Notes: generated from the letters alone by a model not told the origin. Positions 9,185 to 17,573 are shown, numbered from the stretch's first letter. The stretch is 64,000 nt of DNA from Camelimonas fluminis (GCF_014656355.1 NZ_BNCG01000012.1:1-64000), one strand, 5' to 3'. Program-made: numbers and translations.

Positions 9185-9439
9185 TTAATGCGACCGCGCC
9201 TCCTCCGGCGGACGGTCGGCAAGTCCGGTGACGCCGCTGGCGCTGGCGCAATGGGCGCAGCAGTAAATAACATCCCCCTTCTCAACGCCGTGGCCGATCA
9301 CCCGGCAGTCGCAGTGGGCGCAAACCGGCGCAAGTCTGGAAACCGCGCATTCAAAGCAGTCGAAATTGTAATCCCGCCCGCCCATCGTGACGCGAAACGT
9401 CTTGTCGTAGTGGTTGCCGCATTGATCGCACGCAATCAT
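9185..9439 (-). CDS. small LIM-like double zinc-knuckle protein
   Basis: An 84-residue cytoplasmic protein with two candidate zinc sites: C4-x2-C7 with C28-x2-C31, then C40-x2-C43 with C61-x2-C64. The spacing resembles LIM or double zinc-ribbon domains. The function is unknown; such proteins are usually adaptors or nucleic-acid binders. The frame stays open to 9541, but ATG 9439 has a GGAGG site 8 nt upstream and starts directly at the first knuckle (MIACDQCGN). It lies 24 nt upstream of the second Ku and downstream of the beta-CASP gene, all on the minus strand, which suggests a link to end joining. Confidence 0.78.
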   Translation of the reverse strand: MIACDQCGNHYDKTFRVTMGGRDYNFDCFECAVSRLAPVCAHCDCRVIGHGVEKGDVIYCCAHCASASGVTGLADRPPEEARSH

Positions 9440-9576
9440 GGCCAGCCTCCTTCGCCGTCCTGGGTCAAAAAACATCAACACGGCGAAGGGGAAAACTGTT
9501 CCGGACCGGCTCAGGGGGACCGCGGGCAACGTCCGGCGCACGCCGGCGAACTGTCTGCCAGAGCGCGTTGAAGCCG

Positions 9577-10947
9577 CTACAGGTCAAACTCCTCATCTGG
9601 ATCCGGAATGACGCTCCGCCAGCCCAGTTCCTGCTCGATGCGCGCTTGCAACGCCGCAGATGCAGGCGGTTCGCCGTGGACAATGAAGACGCATTCTGGC
9701 GCGCGTTTGAAACCGGAGAGCCAGCGCATCAGCCCGTTGCTGTCAGCATGGGCGGACAGCATGTCCAGTTGCGTGACTTCGGCGTTGATTGGCGTCCAGC
9801 CACCGTGGATCTTGAGCTCCCTTGCGCCCTGCTGAAGCAGGCGCCCACGCGTTCCCGGGGCCTGAAACCCGGCCAGCAGAATGGTGTTCCTGGCGTCAGG
9901 GCCGAAAGTCTTGAGATGATGAAGAACCCGCCCGCCCGTCATCATGCCCGACGCCGCGATCACAATCTTCGGAAACCGGCTCGCCGTAATCGCCTTTGAG
10001 GCTTCCACGTCATTTGTATAGTGGGCGATGCTGAACGCCGCGCGGCAGGCGGCAGGGGTCAGCCGGTGGTGTGTCCCGTGCCGGCACATCATTTCCGTGG
10101 CGTCAATCGCCATGGGACTGTCGAGGAAAATCGGAACGGAGCCGAGACGGCCCGCCTGTTTCAGCGTCCAGAAGTAGTAAAGCAACTGCTGCGCCCTGCC
10201 GACGGCAAAGGCTGGAATAACAAGCGTGCCGCCGCGTCCCGTGGTGCGCTCCGCGATCGCGCCCAGCGCTTCAGCCGGGTCTTCATCCGGGTGCAGGCGA
10301 TCGCCATAGGTCGACTCGACCACGATGTAATCAGGCGCGCCTTCCGAAACCGGATCCGGGAACAGCGGATCATTGTACCGGCCAATGTCGCCGGAAAACA
10401 TGAGGCAGCGATCGCCCCAATGGATCTCCGCATTCGCAGCGCCGAGAATGTGTCCGGCATGCCGGAACCGCAGCGTGGCGCCGCTGGGCAATCCAATGGT
10501 CTGGCCGAAAGCCACAGTCGAGAAATGTTCCATCGCCCGTTGGGCGTCCGCGACGTTGTAGAGCGGCAGCGCCGGCTTGTGCTTCGTCAACCCGTGCCGG
10601 TTAAGGAATTCGGCGTCCTTCTCCTGGAGGAAGGCGCTGTCCTTGAGGATCAGTTCCGCCACATCCCGGGTAGCTTCAGTGGCAAAGATCTTTCCGCGGA
10701 ATCCATCCCCGACCAATCGGGGCAGATACCCGGAATGGTCAAGATGACCGTGTGTGAGCACCACGGCGTCGATGCTTCGCGGCGACACCGGCAACGGCGC
10801 CCAGTTTAGCTCGCGCAGGTTCTTCAGTCCCTGGAACAGGCCACAATCGACAAGGAGGCGACGCCCATTAAAGGTGAGCAGGTGCTTCGATCCTGTGACC
10901 GTCTTCGCGGCGCCAAGAGATTTCAATGTCAGCACGTCGACCTCCAT
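9577..10947 (-). CDS. beta-CASP metallo-beta-lactamase-fold nuclease (RNase J / CPSF-73-like)
   Basis: Zinc-dependent hydrolase of 456 residues. Metal motif HGHLDHSGYLPRL lies near residue 66; the beta-CASP insert contains FLDSPMAIDATEM and ASGMMTGGRVLHHLK; the C-terminal motifs are SAHAD and VHGEPPAS. Histidine at the last motif (HGE) is the feature of RNA-acting rather than DNA-acting beta-CASP members, so RNA 3'-end processing is the default prediction. The position in a Ku/LigD block makes DNA-end processing an open alternative. Start ATG 10947 follows AGGG at 8 nt. Confidence 0.9.
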   Translation of the reverse strand: MEVDVLTLKSLGAAKTVTGSKHLLTFNGRRLLVDCGLFQGLKNLRELNWAPLPVSPRSIDAVVLTHGHLDHSGYLPRLVGDGFRGKIFATEATRDVAELILKDSAFLQEKDAEFLNRHGLTKHKPALPLYNVADAQRAMEHFSTVAFGQTIGLPSGATLRFRHAGHILGAANAEIHWGDRCLMFSGDIGRYNDPLFPDPVSEGAPDYIVVESTYGDRLHPDEDPAEALGAIAERTTGRGGTLVIPAFAVGRAQQLLYYFWTLKQAGRLGSVPIFLDSPMAIDATEMMCRHGTHHRLTPAACRAAFSIAHYTNDVEASKAITASRFPKIVIAASGMMTGGRVLHHLKTFGPDARNTILLAGFQAPGTRGRLLQQGARELKIHGGWTPINAEVTQLDMLSAHADSNGLMRWLSGFKRAPECVFIVHGEPPASAALQARIEQELGWRSVIPDPDEEFDL

Positions 10948-11251
10948 GGGTATGGCCCTGTCCTGACAATACAGCGTTCTTTTGCTGGGGCGTCATCCGC
11001 CGCCACACACACGCCGCGCCCTGGTTCCCGGCGGGGATGCGATAGCCTGAACATGGCTGAAGAAACAGCGCCCAGGCGTGCGCCGCGGGGGGCGTCGCGT
11101 GTTAACCTGTGTTTTTGGAACAGGGTTCCACCGTCGCGGCGCAGGCGCATGGCCCAGCAGAAACTTCGCGCGTTCAGTGGTTCGGCGCCGTTTGTCTGCA
11201 TCTGCATGGCGCCAGCAGCGGCGTGACATGGCGCGGCCCGGGGACAGGATC

Positions 11252-11665
11252 ATGATCGGACTGAATGAAGCAATTGTGCTCGCCGTCAACGCCCACGCCG
11301 GGCAAACCGACAAGGCGGGCGAGCCTTACATTCTCCATGTGCTGCGCGTGATGCTGGCCCAGGTCGACATCGACGCGATGACCGTCGCCGCCCTGCACGA
11401 CGTGGTTGAAGACAGCAGCATAACCATCGCGGATCTGGCTGAGGCTGGCTGGAGCCCACGCATCGTTGACGCGGTGGATGCGATGACCCGCCGAGACGGC
11501 GAGGATTACTTCGACTTCGCGCGGCGCGCCGCCGCCAATACGCTGGCGAGGCCAGTGAAAATTGCTGACTTGCGCGACAATCTGCGCCAGTCAGACGATG
11601 CGGCGGCCGGGGAGCGCCGGTCCAGATATCTCAGGGCGCTTGAACTGATCGGCGCGCAGCCCTGA
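11252..11665 (+). CDS. small HD-domain phosphohydrolase (RelA/SpoT-like, MESH1-type)
   Basis: A 137-residue single-domain HD protein. The sequence NAHAGQTDKAGEPYILHVLRVM followed by ALHDVVEDSSIT matches the hydrolase half of Rel/Spo proteins, with the metal residues in ILHVLR and the H-D pair of LHDVVED. It would hydrolyse (p)ppGpp or another nucleotide, but no synthetase domain is attached. The frame extends upstream to 11078; ATG 11252 is chosen because GGGACAGG precedes it and homology begins there. It stands alone between divergent and convergent neighbours. Confidence 0.8.
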   Translation: MIGLNEAIVLAVNAHAGQTDKAGEPYILHVLRVMLAQVDIDAMTVAALHDVVEDSSITIADLAEAGWSPRIVDAVDAMTRRDGEDYFDFARRAAANTLARPVKIADLRDNLRQSDDAAAGERRSRYLRALELIGAQP

Positions 11666-11744
11666 TGCGGAGCATGACAGGCCGCTTCGTCCGTCGGCAA
11701 AATGGACCGCAGCGCGCCAGCGCGCGACAGGGGACAGAGGCGGC

Positions 11745-12542
11745 CTAGTCGCCTTCATCGGGTATCTTGAGAAGATGGCCGCAGGCCTTGCAATGCACCG
11801 CGTCTGGTTCGTGGCGCTGCAGGCCGCATTCCGGACACGGAAAATAGACCTTGAAGGGCCGGAAGATGGCTTGCGCCAGCCGCACGAACAACGAAATTCC
11901 CACAAGCATCGTGACAATGGATGTCAATTTTCCAGCAATACCCGGCAGAACCAGATCGCCGAAGCCGGTGGTCGTCACGGTCGCGACGGTGAAATAAAGC
12001 GCATTGACGTAGCCGGCGATGCCGGAGTCACTCCGGAAGAAGAACGTATAAACGAAGCCAGTCACGACCAGCAAAAACGTCAGCAGATTGATGACGGCAT
12101 GACTGACGTCGCGCCATTCCCGCATGGCGCCGCGCCCGAAATGCCGCCACAGCGCGCCGCTCCGGGACAAGGACCAGAGGCGCAAAATTCGCAGAAAGCC
12201 CAGATTGGCGAGCGTCGCCGGAAGCAGCAGGGTGACAAGGATGAACAGGTCGACCCAGGACGTGGGTTGACGCATCAGTCGCCATGGATCGTTGGAGGCG
12301 AGCAACCGCGCGCCCAGGTCCGCGGCGACAATGGCGGCCACGGCGTAATCCAGCCAGAGGAATGACGGCGTTTCCCTCAGGACAGGCGTCGCGATAAAGA
12401 AAGCAATGATCACCAGATCAATGGCAACGACCGCGAACTGGAACCGGAACGCTGTCGGCGTCGCGCCGAGATAGAGGTTGCGAAGGTGGTCGCGCAGACG
12501 CGTCAGCCAGCGGCTTTCCCTCCCGGTCCATTTGCTGTCCAT
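11745..12542 (-). CDS. voltage-gated-type potassium channel with C-terminal zinc ribbon
   Basis: Inner-membrane channel subunit of 265 residues. Segments resembling S1-S4 (about residues 30-140, including an Arg-bearing ILRLWSLSRSGALWR helix) are followed by S5, a pore loop with selectivity filter TTTGFGD, and S6. The tail holds CPEC...CKAC, a C-x2-C/C-x2-C zinc ribbon unusual for the family, where RCK/TrkA domains are more common. It should form a tetrameric K+ pore; the ribbon may act in assembly or gating. The ribosome site is weak, so the start is less certain. Confidence 0.88.
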   Translation of the reverse strand: MDSKWTGRESRWLTRLRDHLRNLYLGATPTAFRFQFAVVAIDLVIIAFFIATPVLRETPSFLWLDYAVAAIVAADLGARLLASNDPWRLMRQPTSWVDLFILVTLLLPATLANLGFLRILRLWSLSRSGALWRHFGRGAMREWRDVSHAVINLLTFLLVVTGFVYTFFFRSDSGIAGYVNALYFTVATVTTTGFGDLVLPGIAGKLTSIVTMLVGISLFVRLAQAIFRPFKVYFPCPECGLQRHEPDAVHCKACGHLLKIPDEGD

Positions 12543-13406
12543 CAGCTACCACGCGCACTTTCTTGATATCGGACGCGCTTCAAATCAGAAGCAGCCGCCA
12601 GAGCATAACGCGCTCAAACGGTTCTGCCAGGCAGCGGAGGCAATCTGTGACCCGGATATCTGCACGCGCTGTCGCAGATCTGCCATTTTGACGGAACCTT
12701 GGCCGCAATCGCGACTTCTCCCTATGCGGGGTCACGCCGCCAGAAACCAGCGTGACGGCGGGAGGAATAAATGGCTAACTCGGACCGTGACAACGGAGCC
12801 GCTGCAAAACCGGCTGCCCGGCGTTCACGGCATCAGGAGCAAACTCCGATGCTGCATGTGGCGCTGCTGGCCAATTACGCCAGGGCGCAAAGAGCAAGGC
12901 TGACACGCTGGTCAACCCTGACGCCGACGCCGCCAAAATAATTGCCCGCAAGGTTCTGTTCGACGCCGCAAAAATCGCAGTGCGGCGTCGACAACCCTGC
13001 CAGCATCCCTGATGCACGTGGCGTTCTTCTCTGGTGAGCCGCAAAACGCCGCCGCCGGAACCGCCCTTGAGTTCCCCAACAGCCGACGTAGCCTGCCGTT
13101 CGTTTCACCGCGCCAATTGCTGCGGGGCGTGACAGGGCGACCCGAAGCCACGCCATCTGCAAATGCAGCCCCATTGAAGCCTCCGGGTCAGCGCAACGCG
13201 CGGATTGGCGAGCCGACCGCTCCGCGCCAATCCGGGCCCCGAAGCCAGACACATGATCGCTCAACGCCTTTGCCGCTGATCTCAAAGTGTATTTTTTTGC
13301 CAGAACGCGGCGCCTTGTCAGTCGGCCCTGGTTGGCGTACTCGGAACCCCATATAAGAGCAGGCGCCGACGCCACGTCGGCGCTCTGAAACGCCCGGACG
13401 CCAAAC
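12543..13406. other. long intergenic region between the K+ channel and aconitase B
   Basis: Nearly 1 kb lies between the channel and acnB without a recognisable gene, apart from the possible small ORF at 12771-13012. The longer frames here (for example 13012-13356 plus, 12875-13375 minus) have no ribosome site and shadow-like composition. The run TATTTTTTTG near 13290 and TTGGCG...TATAAG near 13335-13360 could belong to an acnB promoter, but this is weak. Confidence 0.3.
12771..13012 (+). pseudogene. possible small gene, apparently frameshifted
   Basis: ATG 12771 has an excellent GGAGG site 6 nt upstream. The frame encodes 56 residues and stops at 12941. Near codon 38 a shift would enter a second frame that reads ADTLVNPDADAAKIIARK and continues to a stop at 13010-13012, with protein-like composition. 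Read together this would be a protein of about 80 residues with one frameshift. No family is recognised. It could equally be an intact 56-residue peptide or chance. Confidence 0.3.
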
Positions 13407-13453
13407 GGGGCTTCACCAGGCGGGGAAGAGCCGTCCCCGCCTGGTGAAGCCCC
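13407..13453. other. perfect 20-bp hairpin in the acnB leader
   Basis: GGGGCTTCACCAGGCGGGGA and its exact reverse complement flank a 7-nt loop (AGAGCCG). It lies 70 nt upstream of the acnB start. No T-tract follows, so it may be an mRNA leader structure or a rho-dependent stop for upstream transcription rather than a classical terminator. Confidence 0.75.
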
Positions 13454-13523
13454 AGGCCGATTAACAATACCGGTTGCTGGCTCTGCCCTGCAGCGCCATG
13501 CGCCCCATGACGTTGGAATTGCG

Positions 13524-16313
13524 ATGACCCTCTACCTGGATTACCTGGCCGAGATCAAAAGCCGAGAAGCTCAGGGCCTCGCACCCAAGCCGATTGACGA
13601 TGGCGGGCTCATCGCTGAAATCACCGCCCTGATCGAGGACGCCGGCGACGGGCGCCGGGCCGACGCGCTCCGGTTCTTCATCTACAATACCCTGCCGGGC
13701 ACCACGAGCGCTGCTGGCGTCAAGGCCGCGTTCCTGAAAAAGATCATCCTCGGCGAAACGGTCGTTCCTGAGATCACGCCGGCTTTCGCTCTCGAATTGC
13801 TGTCGCACATGAAAGGCGGCCCGTCCGTCAAGGTGCTGCTCGACATCGCCCTGGGCGATGATCCGGCGGTCGCCGCCCAGGCTGGCGACGTGCTGAAAAC
13901 CCAGGTGTTCCTGTACGACGCCGACATGTTCCGTCTGCGCGACGCCTTCAAGGCCGGCAACGCGATCGCCAGAGGCGTGCTTGAGAGCTACGCCAGGGCT
14001 GAATTCTTCACCAAGCTTCCTGACATCGATGAGGAGATCAAGGTCGTCACCTTTATCGCCGCTGAAGGCGATATCTCGACCGATCTGCTGTCGCCGGGCA
14101 ACCAGGCCCATTCACGCTCGGACCGTGAGCTGCACGGCCAGTGCATGATCACGCCTGAAGCCCAGCAGGAAATCGTGGCGCTGCAGAAGCAGCATCCTGA
14201 TGCGCGCGTGATGATGATCGCCGAGAAGGGCACGATGGGCGTTGGCTCGTCGCGCATGTCTGGCGTGAACAACGTCGCGCTGTGGACCGGCAAGCCCTCC
14301 AGCCCCTACGTTCCGTTCGTGAACTACGCGCCGATCGTCGCGGGCACCAATGGCATTTCGCCGATCTTCGCGACCACAGTCGATGTGACCGGCGGCATCG
14401 GCCTCAACCTGAAGAACTGGACCCGGAAGACCGGCGCTGATGGCAAGCCCGTGCTGGACGCGGAAGGCAACCCGATCCTGGAGCAGCAGTTTTCCGTCGA
14501 GACCGGCCGGGTTCTGACCATCGACACGAAGAACCGGAAGCTGCGCGACGAAAATGGCCAGGAACTGGTCGATATCGCATCCTCGTTCACGCCCCAGAAG
14601 ATGGAGTTCATGAAGGCTGGCAGCTCCTACGCCATCGTCTTCGGCAAGAAGCTCCAGACCTTCGCCGCGGAAACGCTTGGGATCGAAGCGACCCCGGTGT
14701 TCGCGCCGAACAAGGAAATCACCGTCGAAGGCCAGGGCCTGACGGCGGTCGAGAAGATCTTCAACCGCAACGCCGTCGGCGTGACCCCTGGCAAGGTGCT
14801 GCACGCTGGGTCGGACGTGCGCGTCAAGGTCAACATCGTCGGCTCCCAGGACACCACGGGCCTGATGACCGCCCAGGAGCTTGAGGCGATGGCGGCCACC
14901 GTCATTTCCCCGCTCGTGGACGGCGCCTATCAGTCCGGATGCCACACGGCCTCCGTGTGGGACAAGAAGGCCCAGGCGAACATCCCGAAGCTGATGAGCT
15001 TCATGAACAACTTCGGCCTGATCACCGCCCGTGACCCGAAGGGCGTCTATCACGCCATGACGGACGTGATCCACAAGGTGCTGAACGACATCACCGTGGA
15101 TGACTGGGCCATCATCATCGGCGGCGACAGCCACACCCGCATGTCCAAGGGCGTGGCCTTTGGCGCCGACTCCGGCACCGTGGCGCTGGCGTTGGCCACG
15201 GGCGAGGCAACCATGCCGATCCCGCAGTCGGTCAAGGTGACCTTCAAGGGCGCGATGCAGCCGCACATGGACTTCCGCGACGTGGTGCACGCCACCCAGG
15301 CGCAGATGCTCAAGCAGTGCGGCGACAACGTCTTCCAGGGCCGCATCATCGAAGTGCATATCGGCACGCTGCTGGCCGACCAGGCCTTCACCTTCACTGA
15401 CTGGACGGCCGAGATGAAGGCCAAGGCCTCGATCTGCATTTCGCAGGACGAGACGTTGATCGAGTCGCTGGAAATCGCCAAGTCGCGCATCCAGATCATG
15501 ATCGACAAGGGCATGGACAACGCGGCTGGCACGCTGAAGGGCCTGATCGCCAAGGCCGACGCCCGCATCGCCGAAATCCGCTCGGGCGAGAAGCCCGCGC
15601 TGCGCCCGGATGACAATGCGAAGTACTTCGCGGAAGTCGTCGTCGACCTGGATCTCATCGACGAGCCGATGATCGCCGACCCGGACGTGAACAACGCCGA
15701 CGTGTCGAAGCGTTACACCCACGATACGATCCGTCCGCTGTCCTACTATGGCTCCGACAAGAAGGTCGACCTCGGCTTCGTCGGCTCGTGCATGGTGCAC
15801 AAGGGCGACATGAAGATCGTGGCCCAGATGCTCAAGAACATCGAGAAGACCAACGGCAAGGTCGAGTTCAAGGCGCCGCTGGTGGTCGCCGCGCCGACCT
15901 ACAACATTATCGATGAACTGAAGGCTGAAGGGGATTGGGAAATCCTGCAGAAGTATTCGGGCTTCGAGTTCGATGATCTGATGCCGAAGAACGCGGCGCG
16001 CACCGAATACGAGAATATCCTCTATCTGGAGCGTCCGGGCTGCAATCTCTGCATGGGCAACCAGGAGAAGGCCGAGAAAGGCGACACCGTTCTGGCCACG
16101 TCGACCCGCCTGTTCCAGGGCCGCGTCGTTGAGGACTCCGCCGAGAAAAAGGGTGAATCGTTGCTGGCCTCGACACCAGTTGTCGTGCTGTCGGCGATCC
16201 TTGGCCGCACCCCGAGCGCCGAAGAGTACAAGGCGGCCGTCGAGGGGATCGATCTCACCAAGTTCGCGCCGCCGAAAGCCGGTCCGCTCGGCGCACGGTC
16301 CGTTCATTACTGA
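13524..16313 (+). CDS. acnB: aconitate hydratase B, long form
   Basis: Citric-acid-cycle [4Fe-4S] enzyme interconverting citrate and isocitrate, and often 2-methylisocitrate. The protein has 929 residues against about 865 in E. coli AcnB. The N-terminal HEAT-like domain precedes the swivel domain (HGQCMITPEAQQEI), as in AcnB and unlike AcnA. Cluster cysteines appear to be C756 (VGSCMVHKGD), C840 and C843 (GCNLCMGNQ). The stretch between the first and second cysteine is about 25 residues longer than in E. coli, so this is a long variant. Start ATG 13524 has a weak ribosome site. Transcription ends at the hairpin at 16322. Confidence 0.95.
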   Translation: MTLYLDYLAEIKSREAQGLAPKPIDDGGLIAEITALIEDAGDGRRADALRFFIYNTLPGTTSAAGVKAAFLKKIILGETVVPEITPAFALELLSHMKGGPSVKVLLDIALGDDPAVAAQAGDVLKTQVFLYDADMFRLRDAFKAGNAIARGVLESYARAEFFTKLPDIDEEIKVVTFIAAEGDISTDLLSPGNQAHSRSDRELHGQCMITPEAQQEIVALQKQHPDARVMMIAEKGTMGVGSSRMSGVNNVALWTGKPSSPYVPFVNYAPIVAGTNGISPIFATTVDVTGGIGLNLKNWTRKTGADGKPVLDAEGNPILEQQFSVETGRVLTIDTKNRKLRDENGQELVDIASSFTPQKMEFMKAGSSYAIVFGKKLQTFAAETLGIEATPVFAPNKEITVEGQGLTAVEKIFNRNAVGVTPGKVLHAGSDVRVKVNIVGSQDTTGLMTAQELEAMAATVISPLVDGAYQSGCHTASVWDKKAQANIPKLMSFMNNFGLITARDPKGVYHAMTDVIHKVLNDITVDDWAIIIGGDSHTRMSKGVAFGADSGTVALALATGEATMPIPQSVKVTFKGAMQPHMDFRDVVHATQAQMLKQCGDNVFQGRIIEVHIGTLLADQAFTFTDWTAEMKAKASICISQDETLIESLEIAKSRIQIMIDKGMDNAAGTLKGLIAKADARIAEIRSGEKPALRPDDNAKYFAEVVVDLDLIDEPMIADPDVNNADVSKRYTHDTIRPLSYYGSDKKVDLGFVGSCMVHKGDMKIVAQMLKNIEKTNGKVEFKAPLVVAAPTYNIIDELKAEGDWEILQKYSGFEFDDLMPKNAARTEYENILYLERPGCNLCMGNQEKAEKGDTVLATSTRLFQGRVVEDSAEKKGESLLASTPVVVLSAILGRTPSAEEYKAAVEGIDLTKFAPPKAGPLGARSVHY

Positions 16314-16321
16314 CGCCAGGA

Positions 16322-16348
16322 CCCAATGGGCCAGGCTCATTGGGTCTT
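16322..16348 (+). terminator. terminator hairpin after acnB
   Basis: GACCCAATGGGCC pairs with GGCTCATTGGGTC (13 bp, one G-U) around a central A, then CTTGCT. Its core matches the hairpin after the binding protein at 62996, and a second hairpin with GCGTTTCC/GGAAA arms follows in both places. Confidence 0.8.
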
Positions 16349-16679
16349 GCTGAAGCCCTGGCGGCGCGGTGCGTTTCCTGCAAGGAAATACGCTGCGCCG
16401 GGCTGGACTTTGCAGGTCGCGGTTGCGTCAACATCTTCGCGGCCCGCCAGGCGCGCGGCCCGGTCAAGCCGCCGCTCCCGACGATAACGTGAACAGGCGG
16501 GCGTCGCTTCAGGCCGGCCGGGGGACGCCCTGGAGCGCTTCCGGCGAAACCGGCTTCCCGAAGCACTCCATCAATCGCGGAGCGCAACATGCGTCCGCGG
16601 CGCGGGACCCGATCCCGGACCTGCCGGATGTCTGCCCCCCTGATGTGTGACCTGGCGAGAAGCGGCGAAGCTGCGCCCG
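16349..16679. other. structured intergenic stretch after acnB
   Basis: No gene is seen. It carries an imperfect hairpin at about 16370-16393 (GCGTTTCC..GGAAATACGC) and an inverted CTTCCGG/CCGGCTTCC arrangement near 16540. These look like extragenic palindromes between convergent genes. Confidence 0.45.
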
Positions 16680-17438
16680 TCAAACGCCGGCTCCCGATGC
16701 GTCCGACACGCGCTTTCCAGCATGGGCCTGGAGGCGCGCGAGATCAGTCACCGTAACCCGCTGACGACCGCCTGCGATCATGCCCATGGCTTCCCATGCG
16801 GCAAGCAGACGACTGACCGTGTGCAGCGTGGTGCCCGTCATCTCGGCTATGTCCTGGCGCGAGATCGGAAAATTGATCTGCAATCCCGTATCCGTCGGGC
16901 GACCGCTCTGCTGCGCCAGCCGGCACAGCGCCCGGGCCACGCGCTGCTCCACCTGTTCGGTGGCCATTTCCATCAACTGGGTCTGCGTGTCCTGCAGCCG
17001 TCGGCCGACTGTGCGGCAGGTCGCGGCGGAGAAACCCGGAACCTGGGCGGTGAAACGCGCCCACAGGCTGCCGGGCCAGGCCAGCGCCACGCAGTCCACC
17101 GCCGCAACCGCGCTGGCGGGATATGTCGATTGGCCGATGGCCTGGGCGATGCCGATCAGTTGGCCGGCGCCGATATAGCGCATGATGACCTGATCGCCAG
17201 CGGGGGTGGTCTTGACCACGCGAACATAGCCATCGAGCAGCAGAAAGAAGGCCGCCGCCTCCCCGCCTTCCCCGAAAACCGCCATGTCCCGCTCAACCCT
17301 GAGCACGCGGGCGTCAGCGAGGACCGCATCCAGCATTTCCGCCGTCGCGCCCTGAAACACCTCCATGTCAGCGATCAGCGTCCGGTCAAGTCGCCGCATG
17401 GCGCCGCCAACGCCGCCACCTGCATCTGAACTGCGCAT
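16680..17438 (-). CDS. Crp/Fnr-family regulator, NnrR/Dnr-like
   Basis: A 252-residue regulator with an N-terminal cyclic-nucleotide-binding-fold domain (about residues 20-140, VFGEGGEAAAFFLLLDGYVRVVK), a dimerisation helix and a C-terminal winged helix (ISRQDIAEMTGTTLHTVSRLL). It lacks the N-terminal cysteine cluster of oxygen-sensing Fnr, which fits NnrR/Dnr proteins that respond to NO. The frame runs far upstream, but ATG 17438 has GGAGG at 5 nt. It is divergent from pseudoazurin, nnrS and nirK with a perfect NNR-type palindrome between, so it is the likely activator of that operon and possibly of itself. Confidence 0.88.
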   Translation of the reverse strand: MRSSDAGGGVGGAMRRLDRTLIADMEVFQGATAEMLDAVLADARVLRVERDMAVFGEGGEAAAFFLLLDGYVRVVKTTPAGDQVIMRYIGAGQLIGIAQAIGQSTYPASAVAAVDCVALAWPGSLWARFTAQVPGFSAATCRTVGRRLQDTQTQLMEMATEQVEQRVARALCRLAQQSGRPTDTGLQINFPISRQDIAEMTGTTLHTVSRLLAAWEAMGMIAGGRQRVTVTDLARLQAHAGKRVSDASGAGV

Positions 17439-17485
17439 CGCCGCCTCCACGCTTCCAGGCTCCTGAGAGCAAAGACAGCAAACTC

Positions 17486-17501
17486 TTTGCGTTATCGCAA
17501 A
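17486..17501. promoter_or_regulatory. NNR/FNR-type operator (TTTGCG-N4-CGCAAA)
   Basis: A perfect palindrome TTTGCG-TTAT-CGCAAA. This resembles the TTGCG-N4-CGCAA sites of NnrR/Dnr regulators rather than the TTGAT-N4-ATCAA Fnr box. Its centre is about 41.5 bp upstream of the start predicted from the -10 element at 17523, the spacing of class II Crp/Fnr activation. It is also about 55 bp upstream of the divergent regulator gene. Confidence 0.8.
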
Positions 17502-17522
17502 TCTGTCTGGTGCTCCACCACC

Positions 17523-17528
17523 TATAGT
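17523..17528 (+). promoter_or_regulatory. -10 element of the pseudoazurin-nnrS-nirK promoter
   Basis: TATAGT lies about 30 nt downstream of the operator centre, and a start near 17535 follows. No good -35 hexamer is needed at such activator-dependent promoters. Confidence 0.6.
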
Positions 17529-17573
17529 CCCCCCGACATCGGGTGTCATGGACGCCAGTTGGAGAGGAACACC

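Noticed and set aside
9577-10947. Beta-CASP protein as a bacterial Artemis
   Set aside because: The final motif has histidine (HGE), the RNA-type feature, so DNA-end processing is kept only as a hypothesis and not used as the call.
13012-13356. A 114-codon plus-strand frame between the K+ channel and acnB
   Set aside because: No ribosome site, Pro/Arg/Ser-rich composition without motifs, and overlap with an equally long minus-strand frame.
14112-16340. A 742-codon open frame on the minus strand opposite aconitase B
   Set aside because: It mirrors a strongly conserved acnB reading frame, has no family-like motifs and begins without a ribosome site. Long antisense frames are expected at this GC content.
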